Origin: JBAXRT01 sp037131065
GTDB lineage: Bacteria; Bacteroidota; Bacteroidia; Bacteroidales; FEN-979
Assembly (NCBI GenBank): GCA_037131065.1
Contig: JBAXRT010000061.1
Location: 1 to 16,249, forward strand
Reading direction: 5' to 3'
Length of the DNA: 16,249 bases
In this document: one piece after another, positions 1-7,203 of the stretch
How the letters are laid out: each line of letters begins with the position of its first letter
Numbering within the stretch: position 1 is the stretch's first letter
Made by a program: the position numbers and the translations under genes
Notes under the pieces: model-generated
What the model saw: only the letters and a program-made list of their open reading frames with translations
Told to the model about the DNA's origin: nothing
Databases searched by the model: none

Positions 1-734
1 GCCCCGACACCCAGCCATTGAAAACTATTCGATTTGATGCGGGTGTAGGACATGTAGTAGCCGTCGCGCCAGACCCCGAATTTGGGATAATCGGGAATCT
101 CATCAAATTTGAACTCCCAGCGATACCAGGATCCGGTCGGATCGCTGGTTTGCGACACTGCTACCATCTGGTAGAAGGGAGCTTCAGGAAAAGAAGGGAA
201 AGAGAACTGGCTGACAAGCCACCGGTCGGCGTTTTCATCGTAAAGTACGACACCATCACCATTGTTGAAGTTGTGCGGCATTCCGTCCCATATCGTACTC
301 GTGTTCACAGGACCAAGAAGTTTCTGCCCCTGCCGGTCGAAAATGGCAAAGGAGAGATTCACGAGCTGGAAATAGTGAGAGGGACCTATATCCCCGTAAG
401 TATCAGGCGGAACGACGTTGTTGACATTGTTCACACCCTCGAAATTCACCCGAGTGGTATCGCTTATAACCTTGCCCTGGTAATCCTGGATCATGTTGTC
501 AGGCTTCCGGTTTTGTATTATTTGTTGCTTTTCAGGGCTCAGGTAGAAATTGCGGACAAACCCCTCTTTCCAGGAGAGATCTGCCTTTTCTGATTGCCGG
601 AGGACCATATCACGCAGCGGGGGAGAAACATCAAAGTAGAGGGCCTTTGTGAGGATTGGCTGAGGGGATTCCTGTGAAAATAACAGAACCTGAGCCCAAA
701 GCATCAAAACCGATGACATTATGGTCATCCTCAT
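1..734 (-). CDS. Secreted protein of the 'PPDTxGDxGPxHY' family, truncated by the left window edge
   Basis: This is an open minus-strand frame of 244 codons that runs off the left edge without a stop. It starts at the ATG at 734; a second in-frame ATG lies at 728. Residues 1-20 form a signal peptide (hydrophobic stretch about 6-19, likely cleavage near S20/Q21). Residues 109-121 (PPDTYGDIGPSHY), 160-177 (GDGVVLYDENADRWLVSQ) and 190-227 (including AVSQTSDPTGSWY and DYPKFGVWRDGYYM) match, from memory, a large family of secreted bacterial proteins of unknown function. These usually read PPDTNGDVGPNHYVQ, then SQTGDPTGSWYRY, then DYPKFGVWPDGYYM, and resemble beta-propellers. Bacteroidota members often end in a T9SS domain, but that part is outside the window. 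The gene is divergent from the propeller gene at 859. Function is unknown; that the gene is real is nearly certain. Confidence 0.92.
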   Translation of the reverse strand, partial: MRMTIMSSVLMLWAQVLLFSQESPQPILTKALYFDVSPPLRDMVLRQSEKADLSWKEGFVRNFYLSPEKQQIIQNRKPDNMIQDYQGKVISDTTRVNFEGVNNVNNVVPPDTYGDIGPSHYFQLVNLSFAIFDRQGQKLLGPVNTSTIWDGMPHNFNNGDGVVLYDENADRWLVSQFSFPSFPEAPFYQMVAVSQTSDPTGSWYRWEFKFDEIPDYPKFGVWRDGYYMSYTRIKSNSFQWLGVG

Positions 735-773
735 GTGAATGCCGGATTGATTTTGGAATTGTACCCGGTATAA

Positions 774-781
774 CAAAGTTA
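774..781 (-). promoter_or_regulatory. Candidate Bacteroidota -7 box (TAACTTTG) for the left-edge gene
   Basis: The minus strand reads TAACTTTG at 781-774, an exact match to TAnnTTTG, the -7 element of the Bacteroidota primary sigma factor. It lies 39 bp before the ATG at 734, giving a leader of roughly 33 nt. I see no convincing -33 TTTG at the usual spacing, so the assignment rests on the -7 match and its position. Confidence 0.4.
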
Positions 782-834
782 ATGATTTTCAGATTAATTC
801 ATCCTTTTCATGCAATGTATATTTTAAAAATAGA

Positions 835-842
835 TAACTTTG
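835..842 (+). promoter_or_regulatory. Candidate Bacteroidota -7 box (TAACTTTG) for the propeller gene
   Basis: The plus strand reads TAACTTTG at 835-842, identical to the box on the opposite strand at 781-774. It lies 16 bp before the ATG at 859, so the leader would be only about 10 nt. A weaker alternative, TATATTTT at 818-825, would give a more usual leader length. No clear -33 element is visible. This promoter would also serve the next gene, 22 bp downstream. Confidence 0.35.
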
Positions 843-858
843 ATACAGAATCACTTCA

Positions 859-3147
859 ATGAAAAGGTTTTTCCTTTCGGGGATCTTCCTGCTTTTTACC
901 GGATTGCTCTTTGCCCAATGGAGGCAGACCGCAGGTCCTGAAGGTGGCAACATAACCAGTCTTGCCTGCCAGGGCGATACTTTTTTTGCAGCCGCTTCAT
1001 CCTGCCTCTTCGTTTCCCACGATGGTGCAGCGACGTGGAGTCGCGCAGTGACAGGACTTCCGGCGACATCATTTCTTTCGGTTGTCCTTAGGGATTCACA
1101 TGTCGTTGCAGGGACATACGGCTCCGGAGTATACAGGTCACTGGACGGGGGAACAGAATGGACAAAATGCAATAATGGACTGGCGAACCTGAACATCCGT
1201 TCACTTGCAATTCATGGAAACGATCTTTTTGCAGGGAGCGATGCCGGCCTCTTTGTCTCCTCCGACTTTGGTTCAACGTGGAATGAAGCCGGTGGTTTCA
1301 GTAACAGAAAAGTTTTTAGTCTTCTGGCTCTTGACATTGTAATTTACGCGGGAACAGAGGATGGCGGATTTTATCTTTCAGAGGATGGCGGATCGACCTG
1401 GACAGCCAGGAATGACGGATTGCCTGCAAGTGATATCCTCTCCATCGCCGGTGATGGCGCCGGACTCATTGCAGGGACAGCAGGAAAAGGGGTTTATTTG
1501 ATGAACGGCAACACCTGGGTTCCTGTCACCAATGGTATTCCTTCATCGGCGATCGCCAGATCACTTACCTCCACATCCGCTGCTCTGTTCGCCGGAACTT
1601 ACGGTGACGGGATCTTCCGCTCCTCTGATCACGGAAACTCATGGACCGCGGTCAATACGTATCTTCACAATCCCCTGGTCAATACTGTGACTGCATCCGG
1701 AGAAACGGTTTTCGCCGGAACTGACGGGGGAGGAGTTTATATTACGGAAAACAACGGGGAGACCTGGTACCCGACAAACAGGGGTATGGTTGGCACACAG
1801 GTATCAGCGATCCTCATCTCCGGCGTCAGGACCTTTGCAGGGACCGCGGGTGCCGGGATCAGCCTTTCGACCGACAACGGGTACAACTGGAGTACGGTAA
1901 ACAATGGTCTTGAAAGCTTGTTCATCCCCGCCCTTGAATTTTTCGGGACAAATATTCTGGCTGCAACGAAGGGATCGGGGTTTTTCATCTCGGGAAATGA
2001 CGGAAGTTCCTGGGTTGCCAGGAACTACGGACTTACGAACCCGTACCTCACCGCCCTGGTTGCTAAGGATTCAGTCATCTTTGCCGGCACCTGGGGGGGA
2101 GGGATTTTCAGGTCAGCCGATACGGGAAGAAACTGGTCCCCTGCCAGCCAGGAGTTGAGTGGGCTGCAGGTACGTTGCATGGAGGCTGACCAGGAGAGGA
2201 TATACGCAGGTACATGGGGAGAGGGGATTTTTGCCTCCTCCGATCAGGGAACTTCCTGGAACCCCATAAATTCAGGACTTTCATCCCTGAGAATTAACTG
2301 CATTGTCCCTCATGCAACACTTCTTTTTACAGGGACTGCAGATGGCGTTTTCCGCTCTTCCGACGGTGGAAATCACTGGATCCCTGTCGGGGGCGAGGAG
2401 CTCCCGGTTTGTGAAGTAAATTCGCTGCTCTTCTATCAGGAGGCGGTTTTTGCGGGCACTGCAGAACATGGTATATTTCTTTCATACGATTATGGTGACC
2501 ATTGGAAGCCTGTGAATGAAGGCCTGTCGGATTCAGTTGTAAATTTCCTGTCGCTAAACAATAAAAACCTTTTTGCCGGTTCCGGCTCCGGCGGTGTGTG
2601 GAGGGCTGCGCTGTCCGACATCTTCACTATCGTCCTCTCACCCGATTCTGTGCTTCTCGAACGGGAGGCCGGCAGCAGGGATACCCTTTTCATTCAAACT
2701 GCCGTTGACTGGAGTCTCGCAGGGCCGGTTCCGTCATGGCTCTCTGTCAGCAAAACCTACGGAACAGGCGATGATACTATTTTTTTTGAGGCACTCCAGG
2801 AAAACACGGGAGATCTTTCCCGCGAAACGGTACTATATTTATTTTCCGGGGTAGCAAACCCTGTGACCTTTAAAGTTGTCCAAAAGGGTAGAACAACTTC
2901 ATCCGGTGAGATCTCAAATATAAAGATCATCATTTACCCTAATCCAACCTTTGAAAAGTTGTTGATTACAAGTGAACTGCCCATGGAACATATTCAAATA
3001 TTCAGTATTACCGGGGAGATATTAAGACAAGCATGGGTGAACTCCGGCCAGGTGACCATCGATCTGTCGGAGGAGAAGCGAGGACTCTATTTTCTGGTGA
3101 TATCCGGAAGGGATTGGTCGGCATGCAGGAAGATCATCGTTCAATGA
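859..3147 (+). CDS. Secreted Asp-box (BNR) repeat beta-propeller protein with BACON-like domain and T9SS sorting tail
   Basis: The 762-residue protein has a signal peptide (1-20, ending LLFAQ). It then carries about 14 repeats of 40-42 residues, each with an AGT-x-GxGVYRS-like strand. Twelve clear Asp-boxes (SxDxGxxW) lie at residues 53, 94, 134, 174, 255, 296, 337, 378, 419, 460, 500 and 542, and one is degraded (214-220). The count fits two seven-bladed propellers, which is inference. Residues about 587-675 look like a BACON/Ig-like domain (PSWLSVS, VVQKG). Residues about 688-762 are a T9SS type A sorting domain starting at YPNPTF and ending in KIIVQ. I see no sialidase FRIP motif or catalytic Tyr/Glu set, so a binding or scaffold role is more likely than glycoside cleavage. 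The protein is expected to be exported by Sec and then T9SS. The next gene starts 22 bp later, so the two are probably co-transcribed. Confidence 0.93.
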   Translation: MKRFFLSGIFLLFTGLLFAQWRQTAGPEGGNITSLACQGDTFFAAASSCLFVSHDGAATWSRAVTGLPATSFLSVVLRDSHVVAGTYGSGVYRSLDGGTEWTKCNNGLANLNIRSLAIHGNDLFAGSDAGLFVSSDFGSTWNEAGGFSNRKVFSLLALDIVIYAGTEDGGFYLSEDGGSTWTARNDGLPASDILSIAGDGAGLIAGTAGKGVYLMNGNTWVPVTNGIPSSAIARSLTSTSAALFAGTYGDGIFRSSDHGNSWTAVNTYLHNPLVNTVTASGETVFAGTDGGGVYITENNGETWYPTNRGMVGTQVSAILISGVRTFAGTAGAGISLSTDNGYNWSTVNNGLESLFIPALEFFGTNILAATKGSGFFISGNDGSSWVARNYGLTNPYLTALVAKDSVIFAGTWGGGIFRSADTGRNWSPASQELSGLQVRCMEADQERIYAGTWGEGIFASSDQGTSWNPINSGLSSLRINCIVPHATLLFTGTADGVFRSSDGGNHWIPVGGEELPVCEVNSLLFYQEAVFAGTAEHGIFLSYDYGDHWKPVNEGLSDSVVNFLSLNNKNLFAGSGSGGVWRAALSDIFTIVLSPDSVLLEREAGSRDTLFIQTAVDWSLAGPVPSWLSVSKTYGTGDDTIFFEALQENTGDLSRETVLYLFSGVANPVTFKVVQKGRTTSSGEISNIKIIIYPNPTFEKLLITSELPMEHIQIFSITGEILRQAWVNSGQVTIDLSEEKRGLYFLVISGRDWSACRKIIVQ

Positions 3148-3169
3148 TATTTTCTTAAACATTATAGTT

Positions 3170-5281
3170 ATGAAAACTTTTTACATCCATTTCTCGCTAG
3201 CCCTTGTCTTTCTCATTGCCCCGGCAAGGTCTGCATTCAGCCAGCACATGAAGGCGGTGAATGATACCATCAATCTGATCCCGGGTTATCCGAAAACTGT
3301 GAACCTTCTTGCCAACGATACCATCCCCCAGGGCGATTCGGTTTATATAACCGGAGGGACAACTGCCGGCGGCGGGGTCATCAAGGCCACCTGGCACCAG
3401 GGAGGATACTATACCTATTTAGCCGAGAACAGGGGGTTCGGGAATTTTATCCTGGGCCGATACAAGCTGAATAATGCGACAACCCATGACACCTCAACCG
3501 CCCAGTTGGTTTTCAGGATCTTTGATCACAGTTTATCCACGCTGGATGTTAACGATGTCAGCGCCCTCTTCAACTGTTCCGGAAACCATTTTTACGCACC
3601 TTTCGCTGAAAACCCGGGACCGCGTTTTATCGTTCCCAAGGGAAGCGGGAAAAGTTCCATCTTCAGCTCAGCATTCTGGATTGGCGGATTGGATGAAACC
3701 AACGTGCTCCATTCAGCTTTTGACAAGTACCGGCAAGGGCCCGGGGTTGGGAATGCGGGAAAGAGTCCCGATTTTTACGCAGGACCGGTGATGGATTCAC
3801 TCAGTTATTCGGACGATCAGGACACAACCTGGAGTTATATCTGGAATATCAAAAGAAGTGATATTGAATACCACATGGCTCACTGGCAGGATGCCGGGTA
3901 TGTCCCGATACTGGATATCAGGACCTGGCCAGGGAACGGGGATATTGAACTGGGGCAGGCATCGCAACTGGCGCCATATCATGATCAGAATAATGACGGA
4001 GTATATGATCCATTCGCAGGCGATTACCCGTGGATCCGTGGTGACCAGGCGCTGTTTTTTATCTTTAATGATGACCGGGGACCCCATAAGGAATCACTGG
4101 GTAATAAAATGAAGGTTGAAATCCATGGAATGGGTTATGCCTGGGATATTCCCGGTGATTCTGCATTCAGCAAAACCATATTTCTGAATTATAAGATATA
4201 TAACCGTTCATCCTCCGTATATCATGACACCTACGCCGGAATTTTCACCGACATCGACCTGGGTTTTCCACAGGATGACTATCTGATATGTGATGTGGAA
4301 CGTGGCAGCTATATCGGGTATAATGGCCCTCCAAAGGATGGCAATGGCGAGACATATGCTTATGGGGATCAACCGCCTGCCCAGGCCGTCACCCTGCTTG
4401 CCGGGCCCCTGATGCAACCAACAGGAGCCGACAGGCCAAAATTTGACAACGGCGGCGATCCCTTGTGCGACGAAAGCGTTAATGGCACCGGATTTGGCGA
4501 CGGAATCCCTGATAACGAGCGGTTAGGAATGTCGACCTTCATGTTTCCGACATACTCCAATAGCGGTTTTCCATCATATTTGTCTCCATCTTACCACAAT
4601 GAATATTACAACTATATGAAAGCAATCTGGCGGGACAGCACGCAGATGATATACGGAGGAAATGGGCATGAAGGGTTCGGAGGATATGGCCCTGCATGCA
4701 GGTTTTATTTTCCCGGAGAATCCGATACGCTGAACTGGGGTGTTGGATGCCAGATGCCGAACGGCCCTGTCAACTGGACTGAGACTACGGCGGGCAACAA
4801 CCCGCATGACATTGCCGGAATAGGTTCATTCGGACCGGTGACATTCAACCCCGGAGAATTCCTGGAGATCGATGTTGCCTATACCTGGGCCAGGGATTAT
4901 GATCCGAATGATACGACAAGATCCATCCGAAAACTGCGGAATATGATCGATATCATCAGGAATGGCTTTACCACGAACACACTTCCCGGGGGAGGATCGT
5001 TCCTGGGAATGAGTGAAAACACAAGTACACCGGACTTTAAGATTGAACTCTTTCCCAACCCGGCTTCAACCAGGGTGACCGTAGCTTTCGGTGAGATGCT
5101 GAAAACACATGCGGAAATTCAGTTGATCAGTTCCGCCGGCAAAATAATCCGGAGCTATTTCGCATCGGGAGGCTCACAGCAGGTTACCCTTGATCTTTCC
5201 GGCTGCCCGACGGGTTTATATCTTTTGATGGTCAGGAACGAAGGGATTATCGCAACCAGGAAACTTTCGGTGATAAAGTAA
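3170..5281 (+). CDS. Large uncharacterised T9SS cargo protein with N-terminal Ig/cadherin-like segment
   Basis: This 703-residue protein has a signal peptide (1-25, ending SAFSQ). Residues about 28-64 (AVNDT, then VNLLANDTIPQGDSVYITGG) resemble the start of a cadherin/Ig-like repeat. The long middle region carries blocks I recall from an uncharacterised Bacteroidota family: SAFWIGGLD, DQNNDGVYDPFAGDYPWIRG at 272-291 (spaced like a calcium-binding thrombospondin type 3 loop), NYKIYNRSS, DVERG, YGDQPPAQ and GFGDGIPDNERLGM (about residue 441). Residues about 623-703 are a T9SS type A domain starting FPNPAS and ending RKLSVIK. No catalytic motif is recognised and I assign no function. No Shine-Dalgarno precedes the ATG. 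The gene follows the propeller gene by 22 bp and ends 7 bp from the convergent aspA stop, leaving no room for a terminator between them. Confidence 0.93.
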   Translation: MKTFYIHFSLALVFLIAPARSAFSQHMKAVNDTINLIPGYPKTVNLLANDTIPQGDSVYITGGTTAGGGVIKATWHQGGYYTYLAENRGFGNFILGRYKLNNATTHDTSTAQLVFRIFDHSLSTLDVNDVSALFNCSGNHFYAPFAENPGPRFIVPKGSGKSSIFSSAFWIGGLDETNVLHSAFDKYRQGPGVGNAGKSPDFYAGPVMDSLSYSDDQDTTWSYIWNIKRSDIEYHMAHWQDAGYVPILDIRTWPGNGDIELGQASQLAPYHDQNNDGVYDPFAGDYPWIRGDQALFFIFNDDRGPHKESLGNKMKVEIHGMGYAWDIPGDSAFSKTIFLNYKIYNRSSSVYHDTYAGIFTDIDLGFPQDDYLICDVERGSYIGYNGPPKDGNGETYAYGDQPPAQAVTLLAGPLMQPTGADRPKFDNGGDPLCDESVNGTGFGDGIPDNERLGMSTFMFPTYSNSGFPSYLSPSYHNEYYNYMKAIWRDSTQMIYGGNGHEGFGGYGPACRFYFPGESDTLNWGVGCQMPNGPVNWTETTAGNNPHDIAGIGSFGPVTFNPGEFLEIDVAYTWARDYDPNDTTRSIRKLRNMIDIIRNGFTTNTLPGGGSFLGMSENTSTPDFKIELFPNPASTRVTVAFGEMLKTHAEIQLISSAGKIIRSYFASGGSQQVTLDLSGCPTGLYLLMVRNEGIIATRKLSVIK

Positions 5282-5288
5282 CCGCAGT

Positions 5289-7142
5289 CTAACGCTCTTT
5301 AGGTTTTATCATGTTTTCCGGTGCAAGGATCCGGTCGAGTTCCTCTTTGGAGAGAAGTTTGTGTTTCAGAACAAGATCATAAACACTCCCGTCTGTCTCC
5401 TGGGCCTCTTTGGCGATCATGGTACTGTTTTCGTAACCGATGTATGGATTCAGGGCGGTGACCAGCCCGATGCTGCGTTCAACCATCCGACGGCAATGTT
5501 CGGCATTGGCGGTGATCCCGTCGATGCATCGCGACCGAAGGGTATCCATCCCGTTCTTCAGCATCTCGATCGATTCGAAGAGGCTCTGGACAATCACCGG
5601 TTCCATCACATTCAGCTCCAGCTGGCCGGCCTCGGCGGCAAAACTCACGGTCAGATCGTTTCCGATCACCTTGAATGCTACCTGGTTGACCACCTCCGGA
5701 ATCACGGGATTCACCTTGCCCGGCATGATGGTGGAACCGGGCTGCATCGGAGGCAGGTTGATCTCATGGATCCCGGCCCGCGGACCTGAAGAGAGGAGCC
5801 GGAGGTCGTTGCACATCTTCGAAAGCTTGATGGCCAAGCGTTTTACGGCTGAGGAGTACATTACGTAAGCCCCTGAGTCCTGGGTTGCCTCCACCAGGTT
5901 GGGAGCAAGGAAAATGCTGAGCCCGGTGATCTCCCTCAGGTATTGCACTACCTTGTCACTGTAACCGGGTTCGGCATTAAGACCTGTGCCGATGGCAGTC
6001 CCTCCCATATTGACCTCGAGGAAGAGTCCGGCATTCTGGTTCAGCCTCTCAACCTCCTCCCCGAGGGTGGTGGCAAAGGCCCCGAAGGTCTGTCCCAGGG
6101 TCATCGGTACGGCATCCTGGAGCTGGGTTCGGCCCATCTTTAGAATGGCGACGAATTCCTTCTCCTTCTTCTGGATCGATTCGATCAGCTCTTTCAACAC
6201 CTCCACCAGCTTTTCATTGCTTTTCACCAGGGCAATGCGGATAGCGGTGGGATAGACATCATTGGTCGACTGGGAAAGGTTAACATGGTTGTTGGGATGG
6301 CAGTACTGGTACTCGCCTTTCTCATATCCCATGATCTCCAGCGCCCGGTTGGCGATCACCTCGTTGGCATTCATGTTGGTGGAAGTTCCTGCGCCACCCT
6401 GGATCATATCCACGACGAAATGGTTCAGGTAATGCTTGTTGATGACCTCTTCACAGGCCTGGACAATGGCATTGGTAAGGGGCTCCGGCAAAAGGCCGAG
6501 TTCATGGTTTGTTTTCGCGGCGGCCATTTTGACCATGGCCAGCGCCTCCACGAAAACAGGATAAAAATTAAGCCGGATGCCGCTGATGTTAAAATTTTCC
6601 AGTGCACGCAGGGTCTGGATCCCGTAATAGTAGTCGTATGGCACCTCCCGCGTTCCGAGCAGATCATGTTCGGGGCGCGTACGTCCCGATTCATACTGGG
6701 CAGTGTCGAAGGTGTGTTTGTTGTTGGCGAAGCGCAACCGGCGGGAGATCACGCGTGTGATATTCGACATCACCTTAACGGTGATGGCGCCATGCTGGCT
6801 GAAAAAGGGTACTCCCAGACAAACAACATTGGCTGGAACGACTGCCCTGGCTGAAGTTGAATGAGGGTAATCGTCCATCAGCGAACCCTCTCCAAGGAAA
6901 TCAAACCTGTTGAAGATGGTCAGGGTCTGTTCCTTTCCAAACGGGGTCTTCTTATACAACTCCACTTTACCCCCAACGATGATATAAATTTCCCGGCGGG
7001 GATCATTCTCATGAAAAAGCTCCGTCCCGGCCTCGTAAGGTCTGACCTCCGCCTCCTGTGAAATGAGTGTGATCTCGTTGTCGTTCAGTCCTTTGAAAAG
7101 GTCAACATGTTTGAGAAATTGTTTCAGTTCCTGGCCATTCAT
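5289..7142 (-). CDS. aspA: Aspartate ammonia-lyase fused to an N-terminal cyclic-nucleotide-binding-like domain
   Basis: The product is 617 residues against about 470-480 for ordinary AspA. Residues about 156-617 align closely with E. coli AspA: LLGTREVPYDYYYG (161-174), QGGAGTSTNMNANEV, SQSTNDVYPT, MGRTQLQDAVPMTLGQ, NDLRLLSSGPRAG and the mobile loop GSTIMPGKVNP followed by PEVVNQVAFKV. The predicted catalytic base is Ser470, the first Ser of the loop; the usual second Ser is Thr. The QLQD and PEVVNQ blocks favour aspartase over fumarase. It deaminates L-aspartate to fumarate and ammonia in the cytosol. Residues about 12-135 form a Crp-like cNMP fold, with GGKVELYK and a cassette starting G84-E85. 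His94 sits where Crp has cAMP-contacting Arg82. The start fits: domain one begins directly after the ATG. It lies 61 bp downstream of the lyase gene on the same strand. Confidence 0.95.
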   Translation of the reverse strand: MNGQELKQFLKHVDLFKGLNDNEITLISQEAEVRPYEAGTELFHENDPRREIYIIVGGKVELYKKTPFGKEQTLTIFNRFDFLGEGSLMDDYPHSTSARAVVPANVVCLGVPFFSQHGAITVKVMSNITRVISRRLRFANNKHTFDTAQYESGRTRPEHDLLGTREVPYDYYYGIQTLRALENFNISGIRLNFYPVFVEALAMVKMAAAKTNHELGLLPEPLTNAIVQACEEVINKHYLNHFVVDMIQGGAGTSTNMNANEVIANRALEIMGYEKGEYQYCHPNNHVNLSQSTNDVYPTAIRIALVKSNEKLVEVLKELIESIQKKEKEFVAILKMGRTQLQDAVPMTLGQTFGAFATTLGEEVERLNQNAGLFLEVNMGGTAIGTGLNAEPGYSDKVVQYLREITGLSIFLAPNLVEATQDSGAYVMYSSAVKRLAIKLSKMCNDLRLLSSGPRAGIHEINLPPMQPGSTIMPGKVNPVIPEVVNQVAFKVIGNDLTVSFAAEAGQLELNVMEPVIVQSLFESIEMLKNGMDTLRSRCIDGITANAEHCRRMVERSIGLVTALNPYIGYENSTMIAKEAQETDGSVYDLVLKHKLLSKEELDRILAPENMIKPKER

Positions 7143-7164
7143 AATGGATAATTTTTCGGAGTTG

Positions 7165-7180
7165 CAATTTACGATAATTG
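7165..7180. promoter_or_regulatory. Inverted repeat CAATT-N6-AATTG upstream of aspA, possible operator
   Basis: In the 61-bp gap between the lyase stop and the aspA start there is a perfect 5-bp inverted repeat with a 6-bp spacer, centred 30 bp before the aspA ATG. The minus strand here also contains TAAATTG, a poor match to a -7 box. Both are weak, and the repeat could be chance in AT-rich DNA. Confidence 0.18.
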
Positions 7181-7203
7181 TTCCAGAGCACGGACTGGTA
7201 GCA

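Noticed and set aside
18..593. A 191-codon open frame on the plus strand
   Set aside because: It is antisense to the left-edge secreted protein, whose minus-strand translation shows a signal peptide and recognisable family motifs; the plus frame shows none.
859..3147. Sialidase function suggested by many Asp-boxes
   Set aside because: Asp-boxes are structural turns in many propellers. No FRIP motif, arginine triad or Tyr/Glu nucleophile pair was found.
5289..7142. Fumarase C instead of aspartase
   Set aside because: The QLQD, LSSGPRAG and PEVVNQVAFKV blocks match AspA, and fumarase would show different residues after KVNP.
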